From Rhodocyclaceae bacterium (GTDB lineage: Bacteria > Pseudomonadota > Gammaproteobacteria > Burkholderiales > Rhodocyclaceae), in assembly GCA_024709955.1 (NCBI GenBank), contig JANJVS010000041.1, positions 1 through 48,912 on the forward strand: 48,912 nt of DNA, written 5' to 3'. A model generated the notes under the pieces. It saw nothing but the letters and a program-made list of their open reading frames with translations. It was not told the DNA's origin and did no database searches. Of the stretch, positions 7,362 through 15,298 are shown in pieces (position 1 is the first letter of the stretch; every line of letters starts with the position of its first letter). Position numbers and translations under genes: made by a program.

Positions 7362-8291
7362 ATGAAGCATGTCACCTTGCGCCAGCTCAAGGTCTTCGAG
7401 TCGGTGGCGCGCCATTTGTCGTTTTCGCGCGCCGCCGAGGAACTGCACCTGACCCAGCCGGCCGTGTCGATGCAGGTCAAGCAGTTGGAGGAGCAGGCGG
7501 GACTGCCGCTCACCGAGATGGTCGGCAAGAAGGTCTATCTGACCGCGGCCGGCGAGGAGGTGGCGCGCCACGCCCGGCGCATCGCCCAGCAGCTGCGCGA
7601 AACGGAGGAGGCGCTCGACGCCATCAAGGGCGTGCGCGGCGGCCGGCTGTCGATCGGCGTCATCAGCACCGCCAAGTATTTCGCGCCGCGCCTGCTGGCG
7701 GAGTTCCGCCGTCGCCATCCGGGCATCGAGCTCAACCTGCGCGTGCATAACCGCGAAACCGTCGTGCGCCAGCTCGCCGACAACGAGATCGACCTCGCCA
7801 TCATGGGCCAGCCGCCGCAGGAGTTCGCCACCGTCGCCGAAGCCTTCGCCGATCATCCGCTGGTGATCGTCGCCGCCCCGGACCATCCGCTCGCCGCGCG
7901 CAAGCAGATCGCGCCCGCCCTGCTCGGCGAGGAGACCTTCCTGATCCGCGAACCCGGCTCGGGCACGCGCGCGACCATGGAACGTTATTTTTCGGACGTC
8001 GGCCTGGCGCCGCCGCACATCCTCGAAATGGTCGGCAACGAGACCATCAAGCAGGCGGTGATGGCCGGGCTCGGCCTGGCCTTCATCTCGGCCCATACCG
8101 TCTCGCTCGAATGCGAGGTCGGCCGGCTGGTGCGGCTGCCGGTGACCGGCACGCCGGTGATCCGCCGCTGGTTTGTCGTGCATCGCGCCGAAAAGGAACT
8201 GCTGCCGGTGGCGGACACCTTCCGCAGCTTCCTGCTCGCCGAGGCGCCAGGTCTGATGGCCGACCGCGCCCCGGCGCGGGCCGGCGGCTGA
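7362..8291 (+). CDS. cbbR: LysR-type transcriptional regulator CbbR
   Basis: A 309-aa LysR regulator. The N-terminal winged HTH is clear (MKHVTLRQLKVFESV, SFSRAAEELHLTQPAVSMQ), followed by a linker helix and a LysR substrate-binding domain from about residue 90 to 300. CbbR activates cbb operons and senses Calvin-cycle metabolites. The divergent position next to cbbY-cbbM is the classical arrangement. The start at 7362 has an AGAGGGAG site upstream. The leader contains copy 1 of the dispersed repeat. A general LysR protein is certain; the CbbR assignment rests on context and the family-typical N terminus. Confidence 0.92.
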   Translation: MKHVTLRQLKVFESVARHLSFSRAAEELHLTQPAVSMQVKQLEEQAGLPLTEMVGKKVYLTAAGEEVARHARRIAQQLRETEEALDAIKGVRGGRLSIGVISTAKYFAPRLLAEFRRRHPGIELNLRVHNRETVVRQLADNEIDLAIMGQPPQEFATVAEAFADHPLVIVAAPDHPLAARKQIAPALLGEETFLIREPGSGTRATMERYFSDVGLAPPHILEMVGNETIKQAVMAGLGLAFISAHTVSLECEVGRLVRLPVTGTPVIRRWFVVHRAEKELLPVADTFRSFLLAEAPGLMADRAPARAGG

Positions 8292-8310
8292 GCCGTGCGT
8301 CCGGGGCGGC

Positions 8311-10020
8311 TCAGGCCGAGCCGCTCTCGGCCCGGTACCACCAGCTCGCCGCGGCGTAGCGCTTCTCTTCCTCCGTCGCCGGCGTCGGCGCGGCGGGTGC
8401 CGTTGCTTCCCTGACGTCCAGCGCGGCCTTGTTCTCGATCGCGTGCAGCAGCTTGACGATCAGGTCGGAAATCGGCCCGATCTGGGCGTAGCAGAGCTCG
8501 GCCTCGCTGGAGCGGCCGTTCTCCTTGTGGCTGACCAGGGAGGCGATCAGCTCGTGGAGCATCCGGTGCGGCCGTTCCAGCTCGTGCATCTCGGGAATGT
8601 GCCCGTAGAGACGCAGGCCCTCGCCGTGATACCAGCGGCCCAGGTCGCACTCGCGGTGGCTGATCAGCTGCTCGCGCGGCAAGGCGTCCTTGCCGTCGAG
8701 ATAGTCGCGCACGTGGCGTTTCCAGGCCGTGTGCGCGGCGCGCGCGCCGGAAAGGTCCAGCTCGGTCAGGCCCTCCATGAAGGACTGGTAATCGTGCAGG
8801 GCCACCCGCTGCGCGCTGACGCGCGCGCGGTCCAGGTCGGCGTAATTGGCTTCGAGCACATTGACCACCTTGCGGTCCAGCTCGAAATTGGCGACCATTT
8901 TTTTCAGGATGTCGAGCACGGACTCCCGGTCGAGCCCCCGGCGGTAGGGGCGATCCTCGGTGAGCGCGGTGAAGATGTCGGCGACGGCGAGGATGCGCGC
9001 CTCCAGCGGAATGCGCGGATTGTCGGCGCCGAAGGGATAGCCGGTGCCGCACAGGCGCTCATGGTGCACGCCGCACCAGAGGGCGATGTCTTCCATGCCG
9101 TTGATCGAGGCGAGGATGCGGTAGGTGTAGTAGGGATGGCTGCGCACCGTCATCCATTCCTCTTCGGTCAGGCGGCCATTCTTTTCGAGATGCTCGGCGG
9201 GGATCGCCAGCTTGCCGAGGTCGTGCAGGTAGCCGGCGATCTGGATGCGCTTGCAGTCCGCCTCGGGGAAGCCGAACAATTGGGCCAGCGTGGCGGCGGT
9301 GGCGGCGACGCCGCTCGAATGCGTGGCGGTGAAGCGGCTGCGGAAATCGATGATCTGCGCCAGCAGCTCGGCGAAATCCAGTAGGGCGTCCTCGTCGAGT
9401 TCGACCGTGGAAAACGAGATGCGCGTGGCCATCAGGTTCAGCAGGTCGGAGGCGTTGAGGTCGAGCCAGAAGGCGTCCTTCGCGGAAACGGCGAGGAAGT
9501 TATCGATGAGTTCGGGCATCAGCACCTCGCCGCGCAGCGCGCCAATCCGCGCGTTGATGTCGCTCGCCTGCCAGAGGATCGGCCGTTCGCGATCGACCAG
9601 GCCATTCACGCGGTTGGCGAGATGCACGATGTGGCTGCCGACCGGCACCATTTCCCCCTCCACTTCGCGATGCTGTCCGTGCGCCCAGTCGATGCAATGG
9701 AAGCGCACGATGCGCGCCGACATTTCGAAGGGCTTGAACTTGCGCAGCAGCTGATAGCCGAAGCGCGCGCTGTGGAGGCTGGCGGAGCCCGCGCCGCCGC
9801 CGGCGCCATCCTGGCGCGGCAGGGTGCCGATGTCGTGGAGGGCGGCGGCGATCACCACGTCCTCCTTGGCCTTGCCGCTCAGCCCGGCCGCCTCGGCCAC
9901 GCGCAGCGCGATGTAGGCGACGCGCTTGTGGTGGTCGGCCATCGCCGGATTGATCAGGTCGAGCGCCTGCGACAGGGAAAAGACGAACTGATTGAGGCTG
10001 ACGTTGAGTTCATGCTTCAT
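8311..10020 (-). CDS. Two-HD / HD-GYP / CZB signalling protein
   Basis: A 569-aa protein. An N-terminal HD-type segment has H30/H31 and HD at 62-63. A full HD-GYP domain follows, with H234, HD at 266-267, HHE at 319-321 and GTGYP at 325-329; these domains usually hydrolyse cyclic di-GMP. The C-terminal ~140 residues match the chemoreceptor zinc-binding (CZB) fold: H430, CDLGRWY with C458, H485 and H489 as the likely 3His-1Cys zinc site. CZB domains sense zinc or oxidants such as HOCl in chemoreceptors and diguanylate cyclases. There is no membrane segment, so it is cytoplasmic. Sensing zinc or redox to degrade c-di-GMP is inferred. Confidence 0.88.
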   Translation of the reverse strand: MKHELNVSLNQFVFSLSQALDLINPAMADHHKRVAYIALRVAEAAGLSGKAKEDVVIAAALHDIGTLPRQDGAGGGAGSASLHSARFGYQLLRKFKPFEMSARIVRFHCIDWAHGQHREVEGEMVPVGSHIVHLANRVNGLVDRERPILWQASDINARIGALRGEVLMPELIDNFLAVSAKDAFWLDLNASDLLNLMATRISFSTVELDEDALLDFAELLAQIIDFRSRFTATHSSGVAATAATLAQLFGFPEADCKRIQIAGYLHDLGKLAIPAEHLEKNGRLTEEEWMTVRSHPYYTYRILASINGMEDIALWCGVHHERLCGTGYPFGADNPRIPLEARILAVADIFTALTEDRPYRRGLDRESVLDILKKMVANFELDRKVVNVLEANYADLDRARVSAQRVALHDYQSFMEGLTELDLSGARAAHTAWKRHVRDYLDGKDALPREQLISHRECDLGRWYHGEGLRLYGHIPEMHELERPHRMLHELIASLVSHKENGRSSEAELCYAQIGPISDLIVKLLHAIENKAALDVREATAPAAPTPATEEEKRYAAASWWYRAESGSA

Positions 10021-10199
10021 GGCGGAATTCCCGGAGTCATGCGACGCGCGGACGCATCATGCCGGCCGGATGGGCGAATGCCAATGCGATGGACCGGCCG
10101 GTGCGGGATGATTCCCCAAACCGGCGGGCCCGTCAATCCCGCGTAGGTGGTAGCCGGATGGGTAATTCTCCCTATCCGCACGGCGCCACGCCGGCCGGG

Positions 10200-10227
10200 A
10201 AAAGTCGGCGCTCGCGAGACGGTGGCC
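10200..10227 (+). repeat. Dispersed GAGGTV-type repeat, copy 2 (degenerate)
   Basis: Core at 10205-10224 with two mismatches to consensus and an intact AAAAG left flank. It is intergenic, just beyond the 3' end of the secreted-protein gene at 10243. Confidence 0.75.
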
Positions 10228-10242
10228 AGCCGGCGCCGGCTT

Positions 10243-10740
10243 TCAGGGCGTCGTTTTCCCGGGGATCTTCCAAAGGGTCGCGGTGATCCCGAGCGGGGTG
10301 ACGAAGGCCTTGACGTAACGGTTGCCCAGGGTCAGCCGCTTGCCGCCCTCGGGCAGCGCGGACATGACGATCTCGGTGAGCTCGCCGTCGCTGAGCTGGG
10401 TTTCCCCCTCGGCGTGCCACATCTGGATGTGGCCGCAGGCGTCGCGGTCCACCAGCAGGGCCTTGTCGCTCTTGGCCTCGGGCAGGCGGATCAGCACGCC
10501 GGCCGGCAGCTCGTAGCCGCGCGCCGGGCCGTGCGCGGTCATGACCTCCTCGCCGCCCCCGGGACGGGCGCTCGCCATCACCTCCAGCGCCTCGTCGTCC
10601 GAGATGCGGCTCTTGCCCTCGGTGTGCCAGACGATGAAGCCCTGCGGCCCGGTCTGGATCAGCAGGACGTTGTCCTCGGCGTGGAGGGTGCCGGCGCACA
10701 GGCAGGCGGCGACCGCGGCAAAACGCCGCAGCGCCTTCAT
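10243..10740 (-). CDS. Secreted protein with an internal duplication, unknown function
   Basis: A 165-aa protein with a Sec signal peptide (MKALRRFAAVAACLCAGTLHAED). The mature part contains two related units: LLIQTGPQGFIVWHTEGKS followed by RISDDEALEVM, and LLVDRDACGHIQMWHAEG followed by QLSDGELTEIVMSALPEGG. Each pairs a W-H-x-E-G-x-(S/T) strand with an (I/L)SD helix start. No known domain was recognised. Its ATG overlaps the stop of the upstream thioredoxin-like gene (ATGA), so the two are translationally coupled. Confidence 0.75.
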   Translation of the reverse strand: MKALRRFAAVAACLCAGTLHAEDNVLLIQTGPQGFIVWHTEGKSRISDDEALEVMASARPGGGEEVMTAHGPARGYELPAGVLIRLPEAKSDKALLVDRDACGHIQMWHAEGETQLSDGELTEIVMSALPEGGKRLTLGNRYVKAFVTPLGITATLWKIPGKTTP

Positions 10741-11294
10741 TCGCCTTTCCATTTGATCGAGCAGCCGATGCCGGGAATCTGCTCGCGCGGTCCCTGGCCG
10801 GTGAGGGCGACCTGCCGCATCGCCTCGAACAGGTCGCGGCGCGCGTCGGACGGCGCCGCTTCCTTGCGCGAGGCGTCGAGGCGGCCGCGGTATTGCAGCT
10901 CCAGCTTGGCGTTGAAGCCGAAGAAGTCGGGGGTGCAGACGGCGCCGTAGGCTCGGGCGACGGCCTGGGTTTCGTCCAGCACGTAGGGAAACGGGAAGTC
11001 GTGGGCGCGCGCGACCTGGACCATGTTGTCCCAGGAGTCCTCGGGATATTCGCTGGGGTCGTTGCTCATGATGGCGATGCTGCCGATGCCGAGCGTCGCC
11101 AGTTCGCGCGCATCGCGCACGATGCGGTCGATCACCGCCTTGACGTAGGGGCAGTGGTTGCAGATGAACATCAGCAGCAGGCCGTTGGGGCCGCGCGCCG
11201 ACGCCAGGCCGTGGCGTCGGCCGTCGACGCCGGGCAGGTCGAAATCCGCGGCCTGCCAGCCGAAATCGCAAACGGGAGTGGGGGTGCTGACCAT
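10737..11294 (-). CDS. Thioredoxin-fold (peroxiredoxin-like) protein
   Basis: A 185-aa protein of the AhpC/TSA-Redoxin type. FDLPGVDGRRHGLAS, LLMFICNHCPYVKAV, and IMSNDPSEYPEDSWDNM are the hallmark segments of the CPYVKA family. The single Cys pair region NHCP lies at about residues 45-48 and is not a standard CxxC. There is no signal peptide, so it is likely cytoplasmic. It is the first gene of a two-gene unit with the secreted protein at 10243. A peroxide or thiol reductase role is plausible but untested. Confidence 0.82.
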   Translation of the reverse strand: MVSTPTPVCDFGWQAADFDLPGVDGRRHGLASARGPNGLLLMFICNHCPYVKAVIDRIVRDARELATLGIGSIAIMSNDPSEYPEDSWDNMVQVARAHDFPFPYVLDETQAVARAYGAVCTPDFFGFNAKLELQYRGRLDASRKEAAPSDARRDLFEAMRQVALTGQGPREQIPGIGCSIKWKGE

Positions 11295-11318
11295 GCTGTC
11301 TCCTCCAGATGGTTGTGG

Positions 11319-14300
11319 TTATTGGTGTTCGGTCGGCTTCGATGATAGCGCGTCCGGCACGGGGGGATTTTTACCGGCGGCCTCCAGCGCCAGCTTGAGC
11401 GGCACGCCGGCCTCCGTGCCCGCGAGCGCTTCCGGCGGCAGCAGATGCAGGCGCTCGGCCGCGACGCCGGCCTTGCCGAGCAGCGCGACGGCGTTCTCGC
11501 CGCGCTTCCGCGCGAGTTCCAGCAGGCGGTCGTCGGCGACGCTTTCGGCGGCGCGCAGGCGCTCGTAGAGCTCGGCGTGGAAGTCGGCGCCCTTGAGCCG
11601 GGCGATCTCGTCCTCGCCCAGGGTCTTCTTCTCGCGCAGCAGGCCGGACAGGCGCGACATCATCTTGCCGGTCAGGCTTTCCTCCAGCTGGCCGGGATTG
11701 GCGCGGCGAAAGCCGTCCTTGAGCGCGGCGAGATCGGCGGAGCCGAAGCGGTCGCCGTAGAGCGCTTCGAGGGCGGCCTGTACCTTGGGCTGGCGCGAGG
11801 ACAGCGGGCCGGGGTCGCCCCGTTCCGAGACGCGCTGGCCCATGCGGACGATCACGGCGCGCCGCAGCTGCACATCCTGCAGCGCGACGCGGTCCGCCTC
11901 GGCATGCCTGCCGCCGATGGCGAGCACCAAGCCCGGCCGCTTGGCCAGCGCGTCGGCCAGCCGCGCGAGCTTTTCGCGTTCCGGCGGCGACAGCTGGGCG
12001 GCGCCGGCTTCGAACGCGATGTCCTCGACCTTCTCGCCGCCGCCGAGCAGCGCGCCGAGCGCGCGGAAGGGGGCGGTGACGATCTTGGTCAGCACGTTGG
12101 CGATCGCCTTCCAGACGATCTGGCCGTAGCTGAACTCCGGATCGTCGAGGCTGCCGGCGACCGGCAGTCCGAGGTCGATGCGGCCGTCGGCATCCTGCAG
12201 GATGGCGATGGCGAGGTCGAGGGGCAGCTCCTTGGCACTCGGACTCTCGACGCGTTCGCCGAGAACCAGCCGTTCCATGACCACCTGGTTCTCGCCCTGC
12301 AGCTGGCGCTGCTCGATCTTGTACTGCAGGTCGAGGGAGAGCTTGCCCGAGTCGATCTTGCGGCCGGCGAAGGTGGCGGTGTAGGGCGTCAGCCGCGTCA
12401 TCTCGACGTTGCGGAAGATCACGCGCAGGTCCATGAAGTCCTTCGGATGGAACAGGTCCACCTGGCCGACGGCGCGCGCCATGCCGTATTCATCCACCTC
12501 GCCGTCGAGTTCGAGCTGGCCGGGCGCGCCGGGCTGGCTCGACAGGTTGCCGATGCTGCCGCGCAGCCCGTGGATGCGCGTGCCGAAGGGTAGCAGCAGG
12601 GAGTGGTCGGCGAAATCCAGCTCGCCGTTGTAGAAGCGCAGACGGTCGATGTTGACGACGAAGGGGGGGCTCGCACCCGGCGCGGGAGGCGGCGCCCCGC
12701 CGGCCTCTTCCTCCCGCGGCTTGAGCGCCCGCCTGAAGTTGATGTTCTTGTCCTTGTCGATGATCAGCTGGGTGTCGAGGCCGCTGAGGCGCAGTTCGCC
12801 GAGGTCGAGCCGGCGGGGCGTCAGCGTCAGTTCGGGACTGGCGAGGTTCTTCCAGGCGAGCAGGACGTTGCCGTCGGTCTCGGCGAGGCGCAGCTCGCGC
12901 AGCGCGAAGTCGCCGCGGAAGCTCGGTCCCTGGGCGTCGTAGGCGAGCCGGCCCTGGGTGGAGAGCTTGCCGCCGGCGATGGCGAGCGTGGTCCTGCCGG
13001 CGAGATAGGGCTGGGCGGGGCGCAGCGCCAGGTCGGCCAGCTTGAACCGGAAGTCCAGGGCCGGCCCGGCGGGCACGAGCTTGCCTTCGCCCGTGAAGCG
13101 GCCGCCGCTGCGCACGTCGAAGGCAAGGCGCAGCGGCAGCGCGGCGTTCAGGTCGTCGCTGATGTCCGCGACGCGCAGAGAGGTGTCGTCTAGCGCCAGT
13201 TCCGCGGCTGGCGTTACGCCGGCGTCGCGCAGGACGAGGCCCAGCCCGGTGGCGGTGAACTCGGCGAGCCTGAAGCGCCAGGGCGTGGCGGCGGGCTGGC
13301 CCGGCTCGGCCGGCTGCGCGGTCGGCGCAAGCGGCCGCAGGGCCGCGAGCAGGTCGATATCGCCCCGGGCATCCCGCGTCGCCGCGACACTGCCGCCGTC
13401 GAGCTTGACGCGGCCGAGGGTCGCCTCGCGCTGGCCCAGGTCGATGCGCGCGTCCTCCAGGCTCAGGGCGCCGAAGCGCGGCGCGGCCGGGTCTGGGGCG
13501 GGAAATTCCAGCTTGCCGGCGGCGAGCCTCAGGGTGCCGAAGCCGGCTTCCCGCCGCGCCAGGTCGAAGCGGCCATCCCGCAGTTCGACGGTGTCGACCG
13601 CCGCGACGGGTCCAGGCTCCTGGCCGAGAGGCAGCCGCAGGCCAGCGACCTTGGCCGTCAGCCCCGTGATGACCAGGTCGAGCTTGTCGCCGCCGTTGCC
13701 GGCCCGGTAGCTGGCCGCCAGGGCGGCCTTGCCGGCGGGCGGCGCCGGCAGCAGGTTCCTGAGATAGGGGGCGAGCTGGGCGATGTCGAAATCGTCGAGG
13801 CGGAAGTCGCCGGCGACCGCCACCGGGTTGAGGGCGATCTCTCCTCCCAGGGCGAGACGGGCGCCGGCGGCGGTGCGCGCCTCCAGTCGGTAGCGGCCCT
13901 TGTCGTCGGGTAGCGTGGAAATCTCGTCGAGGGTGAGGTCGAGCGGCTCGACGCGGGTGGCGAAGCCGGGTTTGGCGCGACGGTCGGCGAAGTCCAGCCG
14001 GCCGCCGGCCAGCACGAAGCCGCGGATGTCGAGGCGCGGTGGCGCGGCGGACGGCTGTTCTTCCTTGTCCCGCAGCGCATCGAGGAAGGGAGTCCAGTTG
14101 AGCTTGTCGCCCGGCAGCTCGACCAGCGTCACCGCGAGGCCGTCGAGTCGGATCGCGTCGAATGTCAAGGTCCGGCGCGGCAGGCTGGCGGCGGAGACAT
14201 CCACCAGCAGCCCGTCGAAGGCGAGCAGGGGTTCGCCCGCCGGGTCGTCGAGTTCCAGCCTGCCGATGCGCAAGGCCAGCGTGAAGGGATTGAATTCGGG

Positions 14301-14474
14301 ACGGGCGAGGCTCAGGCGGTGGCCGGTTTTCTCCGCGACGAAGCGCTGCGCCTGCGCCTGGAGGATGCCCGGCAGGGCGAGCCAGAGGAACAGCAGCGCG
14401 AATACGGCCGGGCCCAGGACGGCAAGCGCCAGTTTGTTGCGCCGGGACAGGCGGGTAAGGGGTTTTGCTGGCAT
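11319..14474 (-). CDS. DUF748/AsmA-like envelope protein
   Basis: A 1051-aa protein. A basic N terminus and one membrane anchor (LALAVLGPAVFALLFLWLALP, about residues 15-35) precede a long beta-rich periplasmic region with repeated patterns such as LDIRGFVLAGGRLDF, LRLDGLAVTLV and LRLSGLDTQLIIDKDKNINF. The C terminus (VEDIAFEAGAAQLSPPE and following) is typical of DUF748. Relatives are AsmA-like bridge-forming proteins implicated in envelope lipid transport or outer-membrane homeostasis. The start at 14474 (MPAKPLTRLSRRNK) gives a proper anchor; the earlier in-frame start crosses the rsmE promoter. Function is inferred from family only. Confidence 0.82.
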   Translation of the reverse strand: MPAKPLTRLSRRNKLALAVLGPAVFALLFLWLALPGILQAQAQRFVAEKTGHRLSLARPEFNPFTLALRIGRLELDDPAGEPLLAFDGLLVDVSAASLPRRTLTFDAIRLDGLAVTLVELPGDKLNWTPFLDALRDKEEQPSAAPPRLDIRGFVLAGGRLDFADRRAKPGFATRVEPLDLTLDEISTLPDDKGRYRLEARTAAGARLALGGEIALNPVAVAGDFRLDDFDIAQLAPYLRNLLPAPPAGKAALAASYRAGNGGDKLDLVITGLTAKVAGLRLPLGQEPGPVAAVDTVELRDGRFDLARREAGFGTLRLAAGKLEFPAPDPAAPRFGALSLEDARIDLGQREATLGRVKLDGGSVAATRDARGDIDLLAALRPLAPTAQPAEPGQPAATPWRFRLAEFTATGLGLVLRDAGVTPAAELALDDTSLRVADISDDLNAALPLRLAFDVRSGGRFTGEGKLVPAGPALDFRFKLADLALRPAQPYLAGRTTLAIAGGKLSTQGRLAYDAQGPSFRGDFALRELRLAETDGNVLLAWKNLASPELTLTPRRLDLGELRLSGLDTQLIIDKDKNINFRRALKPREEEAGGAPPPAPGASPPFVVNIDRLRFYNGELDFADHSLLLPFGTRIHGLRGSIGNLSSQPGAPGQLELDGEVDEYGMARAVGQVDLFHPKDFMDLRVIFRNVEMTRLTPYTATFAGRKIDSGKLSLDLQYKIEQRQLQGENQVVMERLVLGERVESPSAKELPLDLAIAILQDADGRIDLGLPVAGSLDDPEFSYGQIVWKAIANVLTKIVTAPFRALGALLGGGEKVEDIAFEAGAAQLSPPEREKLARLADALAKRPGLVLAIGGRHAEADRVALQDVQLRRAVIVRMGQRVSERGDPGPLSSRQPKVQAALEALYGDRFGSADLAALKDGFRRANPGQLEESLTGKMMSRLSGLLREKKTLGEDEIARLKGADFHAELYERLRAAESVADDRLLELARKRGENAVALLGKAGVAAERLHLLPPEALAGTEAGVPLKLALEAAGKNPPVPDALSSKPTEHQ

Positions 14475-14524
14475 CGCGCGCCTCTGGCCGGAGCGGCCGG
14501 GATGGGTTGTGAAATAATACAAAA

Positions 14525-15253
14525 ATGATACCCCGCTTCCATTGCCCCTTTCCCCTCGCCCCCGGCGCCCAGGTGGATCTGCCCGAAGCGGCGGCGCATC
14601 ATGCCATGCGCGTCCTGCGCCTCAAGGTCGGGGCGAATCTGATTCTCTTCGATGGCTGCGGCGGCGAGTGGCTGGCGCAAATAGTCGGCGCTGGCGGGAC
14701 GGTGCGCGTCGCGTTGCGGGAGTTCGCCGACCGCGAGGCCGAATCCCCGCTCGCCGTCACGCTGGTGCAGGCCCTGCCGGCCGGCGACAAGATGGACTGG
14801 GTGGTCGAGAAATCCGTCGAGCTCGGCGTCGCGGCGATCCAGCCGGTGGCGGCGAGGCGCTGCGTGGTCAAGCTGACCGCCGAGCGCATGGCGCGCCGCG
14901 TCGCGCACTGGAACCACATCGCCAGCGCGGCCTGCGAGCAGTGTGGCCGCAATCGCGTGCCGCGGGTTGCTCCCGTGCTTGATCTGCCTCAATACCTCGC
15001 CGAGGCAAGGGGGCAGAATGCCTTGTGTTTGCTACTGGCGCCGGAAGCCGGTGTTTCGCTGCGCGAGTTGGCGCGTCCGGCGGGACCGGCGACCGTCATG
15101 GTCGGCCCCGAGGGCGGCTGGGATGAAGGCGAGATGCGGGCCGCCGAGGCGGCGGGTTTCCGGACCCTGCGGCTGGGACCGCGCGTGCTGCGCACCGAGA
15201 CGGCCGGAGCGGCGGTCCTGGCGGCGCTGCAGGCGGCATGGGGTGATTTCTAG
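14525..15253 (+). CDS. rsmE: 16S rRNA (uracil1498-N3)-methyltransferase
   Basis: A 242-aa SPOUT methyltransferase. The N-terminal PUA-like domain (FHCPFPLAPGAQVDLPEAAA) is followed by a C-terminal trefoil-knot domain with MVGPEGGWDEGEM and the knot segment LRLGPRVLRTETAGAAVLA that binds S-adenosylmethionine. It methylates U1498 in the ribosomal decoding region. The start at 14525 is standard; it is divergent from the DUF748 gene with a 50-bp gap. Oddity: residues 54-60 (VGAGGTV) are encoded by an exact copy of the dispersed repeat, in a loop of the PUA-like domain. Confidence 0.95.
   Translation: MIPRFHCPFPLAPGAQVDLPEAAAHHAMRVLRLKVGANLILFDGCGGEWLAQIVGAGGTVRVALREFADREAESPLAVTLVQALPAGDKMDWVVEKSVELGVAAIQPVAARRCVVKLTAERMARRVAHWNHIASAACEQCGRNRVPRVAPVLDLPQYLAEARGQNALCLLLAPEAGVSLRELARPAGPATVMVGPEGGWDEGEMRAAEAAGFRTLRLGPRVLRTETAGAAVLAALQAAWGDF
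14679..14704 (+). repeat. Dispersed GAGGTV-type repeat, copy 3, inside rsmE
   Basis: Exact core at 14685-14704 (Y = T) with an A-rich left flank AAATAG. Read in the rsmE frame as QIVGAGGTV. Confidence 0.85.
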
Positions 15254-15298
15254 CCGCGCGAGCGCGCGGCACCGAAGCTTGTTTTAGGGAGAAGAAAA

